A model generated the notes under the pieces. That model worked only from the letters and a program-made list of their open reading frames with translations. It searched no databases and was not told the origin of the DNA. The position numbers were made by a program, and so were the translations under genes. From the NCBI GenBank assembly GCA_958296245.1, contig OY282458.1, positions 496,001-560,000 on the forward strand: DNA of 64,000 nucleotides, read 5' to 3'. Position 1 is the stretch's first letter. Every line of letters begins with the position of its first letter. This document shows positions 18,515 through 27,463 of the stretch, piece after piece. This DNA is from an uncultured Dehalococcoidia bacterium. GTDB lineage: Bacteria > Chloroflexota > Dehalococcoidia > Lucifugimonadales > G958296245.

Positions 18515-18543
18515 GGCGGTAGTGTACAATGGCGGTAGTGTAC
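18515..18543 (+). promoter_or_regulatory. Tandem 13-base direct repeat upstream of the ABC exporter operon
   Basis: GGCGGTAGTGTAC occurs at 18515-18527 and 18531-18543, separated by AAT. TACAAT at 18525-18530 could be a -10 box. The second copy ends 24 bases before the first start codon. It could be a regulator site; the -35 is poor. Confidence 0.4.
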
Positions 18544-18567
18544 GGGTAGTCGGTTGAGGAGTGAGGT

Positions 18568-19470
18568 TTGACGTCTCTGCTCAGGGCTGAGGGTCTTACG
18601 AAGCGTTACGGGCAGGTTATAGCGTTAAACTCGGTTGACTTCGAGGTCAACGAAGGAGTCACCGGCCTACTCGGTCCCAACGGCGCTGGGAAGAGCACCG
18701 CCATCAAGCTGTTCCTGGGTCTACTCACCCCCACCGCGGGGACCGCCGAGGTAATGGGGCGCAGTACCTACCGGACCGTCGAGGCGCGGACCCGCCTTGG
18801 GTATATGCCCGAGCACAACTGCCTCCCCCGCACCGGCTCCGCATCTGAGTTCCTAACGCACATGGCCCAGGTAAGCGGCCTGCCCCCGGTCCAAGCCCGC
18901 ACCAGAGCGGCCGACGTCCTCAGGCACATCGGACTCGCCGAGGAGCGCTACCGCTCCCTCGGCGAGTACTCCACCGGCATGAAGCAGCGCGTCAAGCTGG
19001 CGCAGGCCCTGGTCCACGACCCCGTACTGGTACTGCTCGACGAACCGACCGCGGGCATGGACCCCGCCGGCCGCGAGGAGATGCAGGACCTGATCAACCG
19101 CACCAATCGAGAGTTCGGTATAAGCATCGTCCTGTCCTCCCATCTCATGGGAGACGTCGAGCGCACGTGTGACCGGATCATCGTGTTGGAGGGGGGCGAG
19201 GTCGTCGAGCAGGGCGAGGTCGCACAGCTCACCCGCGAAACGGAGACGGTCATCCTCGAGGTCGACGACCGCCGCGACGAACTCGCCGCCGCCCTTGACG
19301 AGGCCGGCCTACCCGCCGCCGTACAGGGCGCCGAACTCGTCATCGAGATGACCGCCGACGAACAGTACGACTTGATCCGCGACGCGCTCGTGAAGGTGGG
19401 CGCCCGTCTGCGCAGGCTCTCACCGAGGAGGCGGCAGCTCACCGACATCTTCAGGAGCGTGGACGCTTGA
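18568..19470 (+). CDS. ABC transporter ATP-binding protein (ABC-2 exporter, pair 1)
   Basis: 300 residues. Walker A GPNGAGKST, signature YSTGMKQRVKLAQAL (the S-T-G-M variant common in ABC-2 exporters), Walker B VLVLLDEPTAGMDP and the H-loop SSHLMGD are all present. A C-terminal about 80-residue regulatory region follows. The start is TTG with GGAGTGAGG upstream. It is the first gene of four; its stop overlaps the next start by 4 bases (TTGA). It should power export by the permease that follows. The substrate is unknown. Confidence 0.93.
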   Translation: MTSLLRAEGLTKRYGQVIALNSVDFEVNEGVTGLLGPNGAGKSTAIKLFLGLLTPTAGTAEVMGRSTYRTVEARTRLGYMPEHNCLPRTGSASEFLTHMAQVSGLPPVQARTRAADVLRHIGLAEERYRSLGEYSTGMKQRVKLAQALVHDPVLVLLDEPTAGMDPAGREEMQDLINRTNREFGISIVLSSHLMGDVERTCDRIIVLEGGEVVEQGEVAQLTRETETVILEVDDRRDELAAALDEAGLPAAVQGAELVIEMTADEQYDLIRDALVKVGARLRRLSPRRRQLTDIFRSVDA

Positions 19471-20342
19471 CGCAACAGGGCGAAGTTTATGACATCGGAT
19501 ATCAGCGCTATCTGGGCCCGCGCGAAGGCCGGTGGCGCGCCCGCAAAGCCCTGTGGGCCAACGGGGTGCGCCTCTCCCTCGGCCTCGGCCGACCGCTGCT
19601 CGCAAAGGTGTTCCCGTGGGGGTTCATGGCGCTGGCGGTCGCGATCTCCGGCGTCGCGGTCATCATCGCCTCCTTCACGGCGAACTTCATCAGCGACGCC
19701 GACGCGGCGGGACTCTGGGGCTACAACGACTACTACGAGGTAATATCCTACTTCCTGATGATATTCGCCGCCGTCGTTGCCCCGGAGCTGCTGTGCCCGG
19801 ACCGGCGGGACGGAGTGCTGAGTCTGTACTTGGTCAGGCCGATCACGCCTACCGACTACGTGGCCGCCCGGTTCCTAGCCTTCTTGACGATCGCCTTATG
19901 CGCGCTCTATCTCGGTCAGATAGTCTTGATAGTGGGCTACGCGTTGTCCGCCTCCGAACCCGTCGAATACCTTCGGAATAACTGGCTCGCGGTGCCCAGG
20001 TTCATGGCGTCGGGCCTCGCCCTTACCCTGTTCGCCGCGTCGATCTCGATGGCGGTGGCTTCGCTGACGACGCGGCGCGCCTACGCCGCCGCAGGTGTGG
20101 TCGGTCTCTTCATCGTCTCGACCACCGCCGCCGGCGTCTTGGTCGGGACGAGCACCAACGCTTGGTTCAACCTCTTGGGCATCCTCTCGACCCCGATCTA
20201 CCTCAACAGCGTCATCTTCGGCTCCGAACAAGCCGTATTCTCACCCCCACTTCCGACCGGCGTGCCCGAGTTGTGGTACGCGGCCATAGTTGGTGGGGCG
20301 TGCTTCTTGCTCTGGCTGCGCTACAGGAGGCTCGCCGCATGA
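19467..20342 (+). CDS. ABC-2 type permease (pair 1)
   Basis: 291 residues. A soluble N-terminal part (YDIGYQRYLGPREGRWRARK) is followed by about six membrane helices. The motif PELLCPDRRDGVLSLYLVRP resembles the cytoplasmic loop of ABC-2 permeases that contacts the ATPase. The TTG start overlaps the upstream ATPase stop, and its own stop overlaps the next ATG by 4 bases. It is probably the membrane subunit of an exporter. Confidence 0.85.
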   Translation: MTQQGEVYDIGYQRYLGPREGRWRARKALWANGVRLSLGLGRPLLAKVFPWGFMALAVAISGVAVIIASFTANFISDADAAGLWGYNDYYEVISYFLMIFAAVVAPELLCPDRRDGVLSLYLVRPITPTDYVAARFLAFLTIALCALYLGQIVLIVGYALSASEPVEYLRNNWLAVPRFMASGLALTLFAASISMAVASLTTRRAYAAAGVVGLFIVSTTAAGVLVGTSTNAWFNLLGILSTPIYLNSVIFGSEQAVFSPPLPTGVPELWYAAIVGGACFLLWLRYRRLAA

Positions 20343-21262
20343 CCGGACCCGCCATAGAGGCGCGCTCCGTCTCCAAGTGGTTCGGGGACGTCGTCGCGGT
20401 CAGCGACGTGTCCTTTGAGGTACAACCCGGCGTCACCGGGCTGTTGGGACCAAACGGCGCCGGCAAGACGACCCTGCTGCACGTCATATCAGGGCTTGCG
20501 CGCCCCTCCCAAGGCGAAGCCTTCATGCTGGGCGAGAGGGTCTGGAACAACCCCGAGGTGTACAGGAGGGTCGGCTTCGTATCGGAGCACGAATCAGCCT
20601 ATGGCTTCTACACGGGCAGCCAGTTCGTGGAACTTTCGGCTTGCCTCTTCGGCCTGCCGGACCCCGCCGACGCGGCGGACCGCGCTATCGGCTACGTTGC
20701 TATGGAGCACGCACAATCCAGGAAGATCGACACCTACTCCAGAGGCATGAGGCAGAGGATACGGCTTGCTGCCGCCATCGTTCACGAACCTGAAGTGCTG
20801 CTCTTGGACGAGCCGCTGAACGGGACGGACCCACGCCAGCGAGTACAGTTCCAGGAGTTGATGCGTAAAATGGTCGAAGACGAGGGGCGGACGGTACTCA
20901 TCTCCTCCCACATCCTGGAGGAGGTCGAATCGGTGGCCGACCGGATTCTCCTCATGGTGGGCGGAAAGCTGGCCGCCGCCGGGGACTTCAGGGCCATCCG
21001 AGCCAAGCTCGACGAGCAGCCCTACCGCGTGCGCATCGTCGCCAGCGAGCCGCGGCGGCTGGCTGCGGCCCTGGTGCGCATGGACGAGTTGGACTCCATA
21101 TCGGTCGACGACGACGGCGCGCTGATTGCACTGAGCCGGAACGTCGGAGTCCTCCAAACGGCGGTGCCCAAGTCCGCCGCCGAACTCGGGATTCGCATCC
21201 TCCGCGTCGAACCCTTGGACGAGTCCCTGGAGAGCGTCTTCAGCTACGTGGTAGAGCGTTGA
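20339..21262 (+). CDS. ABC transporter ATP-binding protein (ABC-2 exporter, pair 2)
   Basis: 307 residues from the ATG at 20339, which overlaps the upstream stop (ATGA); a longer frame upstream lies inside the permease gene and is rejected. Walker A GPNGAGKTT, signature YSRGMRQRIRLAAAI, Walker B LLLDEPLNGTDPRQR and the H-loop SSHILEEV are intact. The C-terminal extension resembles that of the first ATPase only loosely, so this is an old duplication or separate recruitment, not a recent copy. Confidence 0.93.
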   Translation: MTGPAIEARSVSKWFGDVVAVSDVSFEVQPGVTGLLGPNGAGKTTLLHVISGLARPSQGEAFMLGERVWNNPEVYRRVGFVSEHESAYGFYTGSQFVELSACLFGLPDPADAADRAIGYVAMEHAQSRKIDTYSRGMRQRIRLAAAIVHEPEVLLLDEPLNGTDPRQRVQFQELMRKMVEDEGRTVLISSHILEEVESVADRILLMVGGKLAAAGDFRAIRAKLDEQPYRVRIVASEPRRLAAALVRMDELDSISVDDDGALIALSRNVGVLQTAVPKSAAELGIRILRVEPLDESLESVFSYVVER

Positions 21263-21978
21263 CACACGTATTCAGGCTATCCCTGAGGCAACTCCTCGGC
21301 CGGTGGCGCGTCACCGTCATCCTGGCGCTGTCGGGGCTGATGATCGCGCTCACCGCTATCGCAGCCGGCCAGGCCGACCTGAGCGAGGATGCCGGGGTGG
21401 TCGTCCTGATCTTCGACGGCCTGCTGATCAGAGCCCTACTCCCCATAGTGATCATGACGCTGGCGACTGCGGCGTTCGGCAACGAGCTCGAGGACCGGAC
21501 CCTGAGCTACCTGACCATCAAGCCGGTGCCCCGATGGCGCATCGCTCTTCCCAAGCTCCTTGCCAGCCTGACCGTCGGGGGGCCGGTCGTCATACTGACC
21601 GGCGTCATCATGACGATGATTGCCTTCGGATTGGACGCCAAGCCTGTCGCCGCGACCGCGGCCGCCCTCGCCGTCGGCGTCACTGCTTACGCCGCCATCT
21701 TCACGTGGGCCGGGCTCGTAACCGCGAACGCGCTCCCCTTCTGTCTCCTGTACGTCTTCATCTGGGAGGCCCTGGCGGGCGCCCTGCTGAGCGGCATCTC
21801 TTATCTCAGCGTGCGCGCCTACTCCCTCAGCGTCATGCACGCCATCGACGATAACAGCTTCAGTGGGGTCGCCGACGGGGTCATCGCGCTGCCTGTGGCC
21901 GTAGGCAGCGCAGCCCTCGTGATCGCAGTCTTCTTTGCCCTGACCGTCCTACGCCTGCGCCGCATGGACACCCCGTAG
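21259..21978 (+). CDS. ABC-2 type permease (pair 2)
   Basis: 239 residues with six predicted membrane helices. The loop FGNELEDRTLSYLTIKPVPRW is the typical permease segment facing the ATPase. The TTG start overlaps the previous stop. It ends only 19 bases before the convergent CoxG-like gene, with no clear terminator between. It is the last gene of the four-gene unit. Confidence 0.85.
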   Translation: MTHVFRLSLRQLLGRWRVTVILALSGLMIALTAIAAGQADLSEDAGVVVLIFDGLLIRALLPIVIMTLATAAFGNELEDRTLSYLTIKPVPRWRIALPKLLASLTVGGPVVILTGVIMTMIAFGLDAKPVAATAAALAVGVTAYAAIFTWAGLVTANALPFCLLYVFIWEALAGALLSGISYLSVRAYSLSVMHAIDDNSFSGVADGVIALPVAVGSAALVIAVFFALTVLRLRRMDTP

Positions 21979-21997
21979 CCCCGGCCCCGCCGAGGGA

Positions 21998-22438
21998 TTA
22001 CGGACCCTCCAGCTTCCCTTTCAGACAGCCGAAGAACCGGTCCATCAACGTCTTGGAGACGCCGCCGAGAAGGCGCTGCCCCACTCTGGCCACCACCCCG
22101 GTGACCTGCGCGTCGCCCTCCGCCGTCAAAGCCGTGCCCGCCCCGCGCTCGGCTAAGCTCAGCAGACCCTCACCCCTCACCGAGCCTCCACGGCCCTGGG
22201 CCGCCACGGTCATCTTGAACGATGAGGGCTCGTCGATCTCGCTCAGCCACACCTCACCCGAATATGTCCCCCGGACGGCCCCGACCCCCACCTTCATCAC
22301 GACGCGGTATCTATTCGGGCCGGTCTCCTCGAAGGCTTCGCAACCCGGAATGCACCCCGCAAGGGTTTCGGGCGAGAGCAGCCCCCGCCACACGCTATCC
22401 CGCGGGCTGTCGACGTCGTAGCGGCCCTGTACTTTCAT
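21998..22438 (-). CDS. CoxG-like SRPBCC-domain protein (carbon monoxide dehydrogenase subunit G family)
   Basis: 146 residues, the family's usual core length. It has MKVQGRYDVDSPRDSVW at the start and LAGCIPGCEAFEE, the SRPBCC/CoxG signature. VGVGAVRGTYSGEVWL and a C-terminal amphipathic region follow. CoxG in CO oxidisers anchors CODH to the membrane, but many genomes have CoxG homologues linked to molybdenum hydroxylases or to nothing. No coxLMS genes are seen here, so the role is open. Confidence 0.85.
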   Translation of the reverse strand: MKVQGRYDVDSPRDSVWRGLLSPETLAGCIPGCEAFEETGPNRYRVVMKVGVGAVRGTYSGEVWLSEIDEPSSFKMTVAAQGRGGSVRGEGLLSLAERGAGTALTAEGDAQVTGVVARVGQRLLGGVSKTLMDRFFGCLKGKLEGP

Positions 22439-22542
22439 GCTCCCTCTCCCTAAACCCCATGCTGGAACTCGTACCTACAGCGCGTTCTAGCAGGCTGCGG
22501 CTCCTTCCTCTCAGAAAGAGGAGGAGAATTATAGTCTGGGAT

Positions 22543-22621
22543 GCTCAGGGCAGGCTCTCAGACACCCGGTAGAGGGGAACCGTCCACTCTGCACACCCCG
22601 TATTCCCGCAGGCTCCTAACG
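22543..22621 (+). repeat. Dispersed intergenic repeat, family B, copy 2
   Basis: GATGCTCAGGGCAGGCTCTC, then CAGACACCCGGTAGAGGGG, CTCTGCACACCCCGTATTCC and CGCAGGCTCCTAA. It is closely similar, in the opposite orientation, to the copy at 27279-27355. The rest of 22439-22760 holds no recognisable gene. Confidence 0.65.
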
Positions 22622-22760
22622 CGGACATGTAGCAGGATACCCTGCCTCACGCGTAATTCAAGCGGCCTGCCGGAGGAATCCCCGCAAGTTCGTGGACGGC
22701 GGCGGGGGCTCGCGTGTCCTTGGCGCCGTCGGAATGCTGCCGCCTCTCCGGGCGCCGCAC

Positions 22761-24869
22761 TTATAGGAACAGGGGCGCGAAGACGAGGGCTACGATGGAC
22801 ATGAGCTTGATGAGGATGTTGAGGGCTGGGCCGGACGTGTCCTTGAAGGGGTCTCCGACCGTGTCCCCCACGACGGAGGCGGTGTGGGCATCGGAGCCCT
22901 TGCCGCCCAGATGACCGGCCTCGATGTACTTCTTCGCGTTGTCCCAAGCGCCGCCCGCATTGGCCATCATGATGGCCAGCAGGAACCCCGTGGCGATGGC
23001 GCCTATGAGCAGCCCGCCCAGGGCTTCGGGGCCTAGGACTGCGCCCACGGCCACGGGCGCGATGATGGCGATCAGTCCCGGCAGAACCATCTCTCTCATG
23101 GCGCCCCGGGTGCTTATATCTACCGCACGCGCGTAGTCCGCCTGGGCCGTGCCCTCCACCAAGCCGGTTATCTCGCGGAACTGCCGCCGTATCTCCGCAA
23201 CCATTGCGGCGGCAGCCCTGCCAACCGCCTGCATGGTCAGCGCCGCGAACAGGAAGGGCATGATACTGCCTAAGATGAGCCCAATGAGCACGTTCGTGTC
23301 CCTCAGGTCGAACACATCCACGTTGGCGACCTGTGAGTAGGCTGCCATGAGGGCCAGAGCCGTCAGTACCGCCGAGCCGATTGCGAAACCCTTGCCGGTG
23401 GCCGCCGTCGTGTTCCCGAGGGAGTCGAGGGCGTCGGTCCGCTCGCGCACCTCGGGGGGCATGTGCGCCTGCTCGGCGATCCCGCCGGCGTTGTCGGCTA
23501 CGGGCCCGTAGGCGTCCGTCGCGAGGGTGATTCCAAGGGTGGACAGCATCCCCACGGCAGCCAGGGCGACGCCGTAGACGCCGGCGAGCTCGTTGGCTAT
23601 CCACATTGATATGACCACCACGACGCCCGGGATCACGGTGCTGAGCATCCCGAGGCCCATCCCGGCTATGATGACCGTTGCCGGTCCCGTTTCGGCTTGC
23701 GCCGCGATGTCCTTTGTGAATTTGAACTCGTAAGAGGTGTAGACCTCCGACGAGGTCCCGATCACCTGGCCTGCGATCAATCCTACGACGATGACCCAGA
23801 AAAGGGTAAACGGAAGCTCCAGCGCGGTAATGGCGATTCCGGCGCCCACAAGCACCAGCGCCCCCGCGCCGAATATCCCGATTCGAAGCGACCAGAGCAG
23901 GCGTCCCATGCTAGCGCCTTCCCCGGTGCGTACCAGGAACGTTCCCAGGATGGAGGCGAACAGACCGGTGGCCGCCACCAGGATGGGAAGCAGGAACATG
24001 GACGCCTCGAAGTTGGAGCTTATGTCGTTGGCGCCCGCGAGCCCCCTCAGGGACTCGAACTGCGCCTGCGCGGCGGCGCTGAGGGCCGTCTCCTCCAGCA
24101 GGAACACCGCGCCGGAGGCGGCAAGCGCGATGGTAGCTATGATCGAGCCTACGTAGGACTCGAACAGGTCGGCCCCCATGCCGGCCACGTCACCCACGTT
24201 GTCCCCGACGTTGTCGGCTACTGTGCCGGGGTTTCGAGGGTCGTCTTCCGGTATGCCTGCCTCTATCTTGCCCACGAGGTCCGCGCCGACGTCAGCGGCT
24301 TTGGTGTAGATGCCGCCGCCCACCCTGGCGAACAGGGCAATCGACGACGCACCCATGCCGAAGCCCGCGATGATGCCTATGTCCTTGAATATCCAGTACA
24401 GCACGGTGATGCCGATGAGGCCGATGCCCACCACGGAAACGCCCATCACGGCGCCGCTGCTGAATGCCACGCGGAGGGCTGGGTTAAGGCCGATCTGAGC
24501 CTTGACGGCGGTGCGTGTGTTGGCCCTGACCGCGATGCTCATGCCAATGTACCCCGCAAGGGCCGAGCCGACGGCGCCGGCCAGGTAGGCTAACGCGGTG
24601 CTTGGGAACGAGCGCTCCTCGCCTCTTCCTATCCTGTCTAGGACGTCGTAGTCGATGAACAGGGCCAGGATGATCACGACCACAATGACGAAGCCGGCGA
24701 GGAATAAGTACTCCCGCTTCAGGAACGCGTTGGCGCCCTCCTGGATAGCGCGTCCAATGAACCGGACCTGCTCGTTCCCTTGGTCTTGGCGCAGGACGTA
24801 GAGGGTCAGGGCAAGGGCAAAGCTGAGGCCGGCGATCCCTGCGGCGATGGCGAGATAGAGTATTGTCAA
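22761..24869 (-). CDS. hppA: Membrane-bound ion-translocating pyrophosphatase, K+-dependent type
   Basis: 702 residues from a TTG at 24869, chosen because GGAG lies 9 bases upstream and the protein then begins with the first helix; a GTG at 24920 would add 17 residues but has no ribosome site. About 16 membrane helices. The catalytic segment reads [18 protein letters not shown] then [20 protein letters not shown]. In [16 protein letters not shown] the alanine after GNTTA, rather than lysine, marks the K+-dependent class. It hydrolyses PPi and pumps H+ or Na+. Which ion is not decided here. Confidence 0.95.
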   Translation of the reverse strand: MTILYLAIAAGIAGLSFALALTLYVLRQDQGNEQVRFIGRAIQEGANAFLKREYLFLAGFVIVVVIILALFIDYDVLDRIGRGEERSFPSTALAYLAGAVGSALAGYIGMSIAVRANTRTAVKAQIGLNPALRVAFSSGAVMGVSVVGIGLIGITVLYWIFKDIGIIAGFGMGASSIALFARVGGGIYTKAADVGADLVGKIEAGIPEDDPRNPGTVADNVGDNVGDVAGMGADLFESYVGSIIATIALAASGAVFLLEETALSAAAQAQFESLRGLAGANDISSNFEASMFLLPILVAATGLFASILGTFLVRTGEGASMGRLLWSLRIGIFGAGALVLVGAGIAITALELPFTLFWVIVVGLIAGQVIGTSSEVYTSYEFKFTKDIAAQAETGPATVIIAGMGLGMLSTVIPGVVVVISMWIANELAGVYGVALAAVGMLSTLGITLATDAYGPVADNAGGIAEQAHMPPEVRERTDALDSLGNTTAATGKGFAIGSAVLTALALMAAYSQVANVDVFDLRDTNVLIGLILGSIMPFLFAALTMQAVGRAAAAMVAEIRRQFREITGLVEGTAQADYARAVDISTRGAMREMVLPGLIAIIAPVAVGAVLGPEALGGLLIGAIATGFLLAIMMANAGGAWDNAKKYIEAGHLGGKGSDAHTASVVGDTVGDPFKDTSGPALNILIKLMSIVALVFAPLFL

Positions 24870-24941
24870 AGAGGTGTCTCCGAAGGCCTCCCGATTCGAG
24901 GGAGATCCTAGTACTAGCACTCGTAGCAGCGATGCGGCGAC

Positions 24942-24970
24942 AAGCTACCACAGGGGTGTAGGGCAGTCAA
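24942..24970 (-). promoter_or_regulatory. Candidate promoter of hppA
   Basis: TTGACT and TAGCTT on the minus strand with a 17-base spacer. The predicted transcript start near 24935 leaves a leader of about 66 bases before the TTG start. Confidence 0.45.
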
Positions 24971-24983
24971 GACACATTTGTAA

Positions 24984-25085
24984 CTGGGTACACAGCCCCA
25001 GCCTCCCTGCCGGAGGGGAGAACCCTTCCCTTCGGGTCCCACAGGCTCTGAACAGTTTCTGCCGACCTGTTACTGTTCAGGCTCC
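24984..25085 (+). repeat. Single-unit copy of intergenic repeat family A
   Basis: Has the core CTGCCGGAGGGGAGAACC and the tail with GGGTCCCACAGGCTCTGAAC seen at the end of the 18214-18460 array. GAACAG and CTGTTC near its end could pair. The remainder of 24921-25243 holds the divergent promoters of hppA and the Fur-type regulator. Confidence 0.6.
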
Positions 25086-25180
25086 ATGAGCCGAACCGTG
25101 AGAATAATTACGGCTGAGTCCCCCGCACTCCGGTGATATTGCGTCTCATAAACCCGGCACTGTTGCGCGAGTACACGCAT

Positions 25181-25210
25181 TTGACATGGCCTAAGGACCC
25201 TAGTTAGAAT
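25181..25210 (+). promoter_or_regulatory. Promoter of the Fur/Zur-type regulator gene
   Basis: TTGACA and TAGAAT separated by exactly 18 bases. A transcript would start near 25217, giving a leader of about 55 bases that contains the palindrome at 25257. Confidence 0.65.
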
Positions 25211-25256
25211 AATCGCGCCCCTAGCAACAGAGCCTGATTCGCCTTGGCGAGATACC

Positions 25257-25269
25257 GATACTCAGTATC
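25257..25269 (+). promoter_or_regulatory. Candidate Zur operator 1
   Basis: GATACT-C-AGTATC, a perfect 6-1-6 palindrome directly before the ATG at 25271. Together with flanks it matches the second site at 25751 (shared GAkACTCArTATCAA), suggesting autoregulation. Confidence 0.55.
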
Positions 25270-25270
25270 A

Positions 25271-25708
25271 ATGAACCCAGTACTGACATCCAGGCCGGAC
25301 ATCATGGCCGTCCTCGAAGACCGAGGCCACCGCTCCACGGCCCCGAGGCGCGCGATCATCCGCTTTCTGCAAGGTAAGCAGGAGGGCTTCACAGCCGAGG
25401 AGATCGGCAGGGAGCTGCCGGACGTGGGCCGAGCGACCATCTTCCGGACGGTCAAGCTCCTCCTGAAGGCAGGCGTCATATGCAGGCTGAACCTCCCGGA
25501 CGGGGCGCCGAAATACAGCCTGTCCCGCGTAGAGCATCACCACCACACGGTCTGCGTCAGGTGCGGGAACGTAGGCGAGTTCCGCGCCGCCACTATCGAG
25601 CGTCTGATGCGGGCCATTGGCGGTGACATCCCCGGCGAGGCCGTCGGCCACCGCATCGAGCTGCACATAATCTGTAATCAGTGCCTCTTGGAGGCGGACA
25701 GCCGATAG
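25271..25708 (+). CDS. Fur-family metal-dependent repressor, probably Zur
   Basis: 145 residues from the ATG at 25271; a TTG at 25244 is possible, but the intervening codons overlap the operator. An N-terminal winged helix (AIIRFLQGKQ, ATIFRTVKLLLKAG) is followed by the dimer/metal domain, with EHHHHTVCVRCGNVGEF and HIICNQC. The two CxxC pairs would form the structural zinc site. Position next to a ZnuABC-type operon, and matching palindromes before both, argue for a zinc-responsive repressor; Fur or Mur specificity is not excluded by sequence. No strong ribosome site is seen, so translation may be leader-poor. Confidence 0.85.
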   Translation: MNPVLTSRPDIMAVLEDRGHRSTAPRRAIIRFLQGKQEGFTAEEIGRELPDVGRATIFRTVKLLLKAGVICRLNLPDGAPKYSLSRVEHHHHTVCVRCGNVGEFRAATIERLMRAIGGDIPGEAVGHRIELHIICNQCLLEADSR

Positions 25709-25750
25709 GACCTACTCGCGTATCTTCGCGTCGGAGGGGGCGCAGCCCAT

Positions 25751-25765
25751 TATTGAGACTCAATA
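25751..25765 (+). promoter_or_regulatory. Candidate Zur operator 2, upstream of znuA
   Basis: TATTGAG-A-CTCAATA, a perfect 7-1-7 palindrome in the 126-base gap before znuA. Shares GAkACTCArTATCAA with site 1. Confidence 0.6.
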
Positions 25766-25834
25766 TCAACAACTGGCCGCAGCCCCGCGTGGGGTCTGCG
25801 AGGACAGGGCCTCGAAACCAAAGGAGGAAGTGAG

Positions 25835-27238
25835 ATGAGAACATTGGCGAAGACAGTCTTCCTGACGCTCATCCTGAGCGTCGCCACAGCCGCGTGCGCC
25901 GACGATACCGGCAGCACCAACCCCACCCGGGCAGCGCCAACGGCCTCGCCTACCCAGGCAGCGCCAACGGCCTCGCCTACCCCGGCGGCGATCAACGTCG
26001 TCACCACGACCAACTTCGTCGCAGACTGGGTCAGGAACGTGGGCGGCGGCAACGTGGAGGTCTTCAGCCTCGTGCCCCTGGGGGCCGACCCGCACTCGTT
26101 CCAGCCGGGCGCCCGCGACGTGTCCAGGATTGCCGACGCCGACGTCGTACTGAGCGTCGGGCTGGGCTTGGAGGCTGGCTGGCTCGACGAGCTCCTAGAC
26201 AACGCTGCGAGTGACCCTTCGATCATCGTTGAGATGGGGCGCGTCATAGATCCGATCGACTTCGTGGACACGCAAGCCCACGACGAGGACGAGGACGGGG
26301 ACGGCCACGACGAGGACGGGGATGGGGACGGCCACGACGAGGACGAGGACGGGGACGGCCACGACGAGGACGGGGATGGGGACGGCCACGACGAGGACGG
26401 GGACGAGGAAGCCCACGACGAGGACGGGGACGGGGAAGCCCACGATGAGGACGGGGATGGGGACGGCCACGACGAGGACGGGGATGGGGACGGCCACGAC
26501 GAGGACGGGGATGGGGACGGCCACGACGAGGACGGGGACGAGGAAGCCCACGATGAGGACGGGGACGAGGAAGCCCACGATGAGGACGAGGATGGGGACG
26601 GCCACGACGAGGACGGGGACGAGGAAGCCCACGATGAGGACGAGGATGGGGACGGCCACGACGAGGACGGGGACGGGGACGGGGAAGCCCACGACGAGGA
26701 CGAGCACGGCCACTCCCTCGATCCGCATTTCTGGTTCGACCCGCTGCGCGTGAAGCGAGTCGTGAACGACGTCGCCGCTCGCCTGGCGGTGCTCGATCCG
26801 GAGCGGGGCGATACGTACCGCGCCAACGCCGCCGCGTACAGCCGGCAACTCGACGAGTTGCACGCCTGGACGCAACTGCAAGTCAGCGCGGTGCGCGATG
26901 GGCGCAGGGTACTCGTAACGTCCCACGACAGCCTGGGGTACTTCGCGCAGCTATACGGGTTCCAGGTCGTCGGGACCATACTGCCGGTCACCGCCGCAGG
27001 GGAGGTGTCAGCGGAGCACATGGCAGACTTGGTCAAGGAGATCGAGGAGTACGGCGTTCCCGCAATCTTCGGCGAGACGACGGTGAGCGAGCGCCTGGCG
27101 AGCGCCTTGGCCAACGAGACCGGCGCCAAGCTCGTCCGGCTCTACTCCGGTTCCCTCGGAGCCGAGGGCAGCGGCGCCGAGACGTACTTAGACATGGTGC
27201 GGACGAACGTTGAGCGTATAGTTGAGGCCCTGAAGTGA
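25835..27238 (+). CDS. znuA: Zinc ABC transporter substrate-binding lipoprotein (ZnuA/AdcA-like) with giant His-Asp loop
   Basis: 467 residues. The signal peptide ends at the lipobox ATAAC (Cys21), and a spacer has three AAPTASPT-like repeats. The cluster A-I fold follows: GADPHSFQPGARD carries the first metal histidine, DPHFWFDPLRV the second, SHDSLGYFAQLYGF a third ligand, and IFGETTVSERLA the acidic one. Between the first two lies the His-rich loop, here greatly expanded to sixteen 9-residue HDED repeats (residues about 149-290). Such loops bind Zn2+ and may act as a reservoir or sensor. AGGAGG precedes the ATG. It heads the ABC genes and lies after operator 2. Confidence 0.94.
   Translation: MRTLAKTVFLTLILSVATAACADDTGSTNPTRAAPTASPTQAAPTASPTPAAINVVTTTNFVADWVRNVGGGNVEVFSLVPLGADPHSFQPGARDVSRIADADVVLSVGLGLEAGWLDELLDNAASDPSIIVEMGRVIDPIDFVDTQAHDEDEDGDGHDEDGDGDGHDEDEDGDGHDEDGDGDGHDEDGDEEAHDEDGDGEAHDEDGDGDGHDEDGDGDGHDEDGDGDGHDEDGDEEAHDEDGDEEAHDEDEDGDGHDEDGDEEAHDEDEDGDGHDEDGDGDGEAHDEDEHGHSLDPHFWFDPLRVKRVVNDVAARLAVLDPERGDTYRANAAAYSRQLDELHAWTQLQVSAVRDGRRVLVTSHDSLGYFAQLYGFQVVGTILPVTAAGEVSAEHMADLVKEIEEYGVPAIFGETTVSERLASALANETGAKLVRLYSGSLGAEGSGAETYLDMVRTNVERIVEALK
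26279..26705 (+). repeat. 27-base tandem repeat inside znuA
   Basis: Sixteen in-frame units encode HDEDGDGDG, HDEDEDGDG, HDEDGDEEA and similar. The units differ by few bases and period 27 is kept, so copy number could vary between strains without a frameshift. Confidence 0.9.
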
Positions 27239-27278
27239 ATACGCAGACCCAAAACGCAGTCTGGACTGCGGCGGCCCG

Positions 27279-27355
27279 AGAATACGAGGTGTGCAGAGGG
27301 GCAGATCCCCTCTGCCGGGAGTCTGAGATCCCGCCCTGAGCCTGCTGAAAGCGTG
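27279..27355 (-). repeat. Dispersed intergenic repeat, family B, copy 3
   Basis: Reverse-strand match to the 22543 copy: CAGGCTCAGGGCGGGATCTC, ACTCCCGGCAGAGGGG, CTCTGCACACCTCGTATTC. It has an internal inverted repeat (CAGAGGGG / CCCCTCTG). It lies between znuA and the ATPase gene. Confidence 0.65.
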
Positions 27356-27463
27356 TTCCCCCAGCCCGTTGGAGCAACCCATGCGCATCCGACGACGCGC
27401 GGCGCGAGCCGACCACGGTCAATCCGGCAGCGGTGACCTGCTCGGCCATGTTAGGAGGGGACT

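Noticed and set aside
21998-22438. CoxG-like gene as a sign of CO oxidation
   Set aside because: No CO dehydrogenase subunits nearby; CoxG homologues are widespread without them.
22558-23604. Long minus-strand frame overlapping hppA in another reading frame
   Set aside because: Arg/His/Gly-rich shadow of a high-GC gene; hppA motifs are all in the other frame.
25750-27129. Long minus-strand frame opposite znuA (about 459 codons, Ser/Pro-rich)
   Set aside because: It is the antisense of the 27-base repeat; the repeat keeps all frames open, and the sequence is low complexity with no family match.
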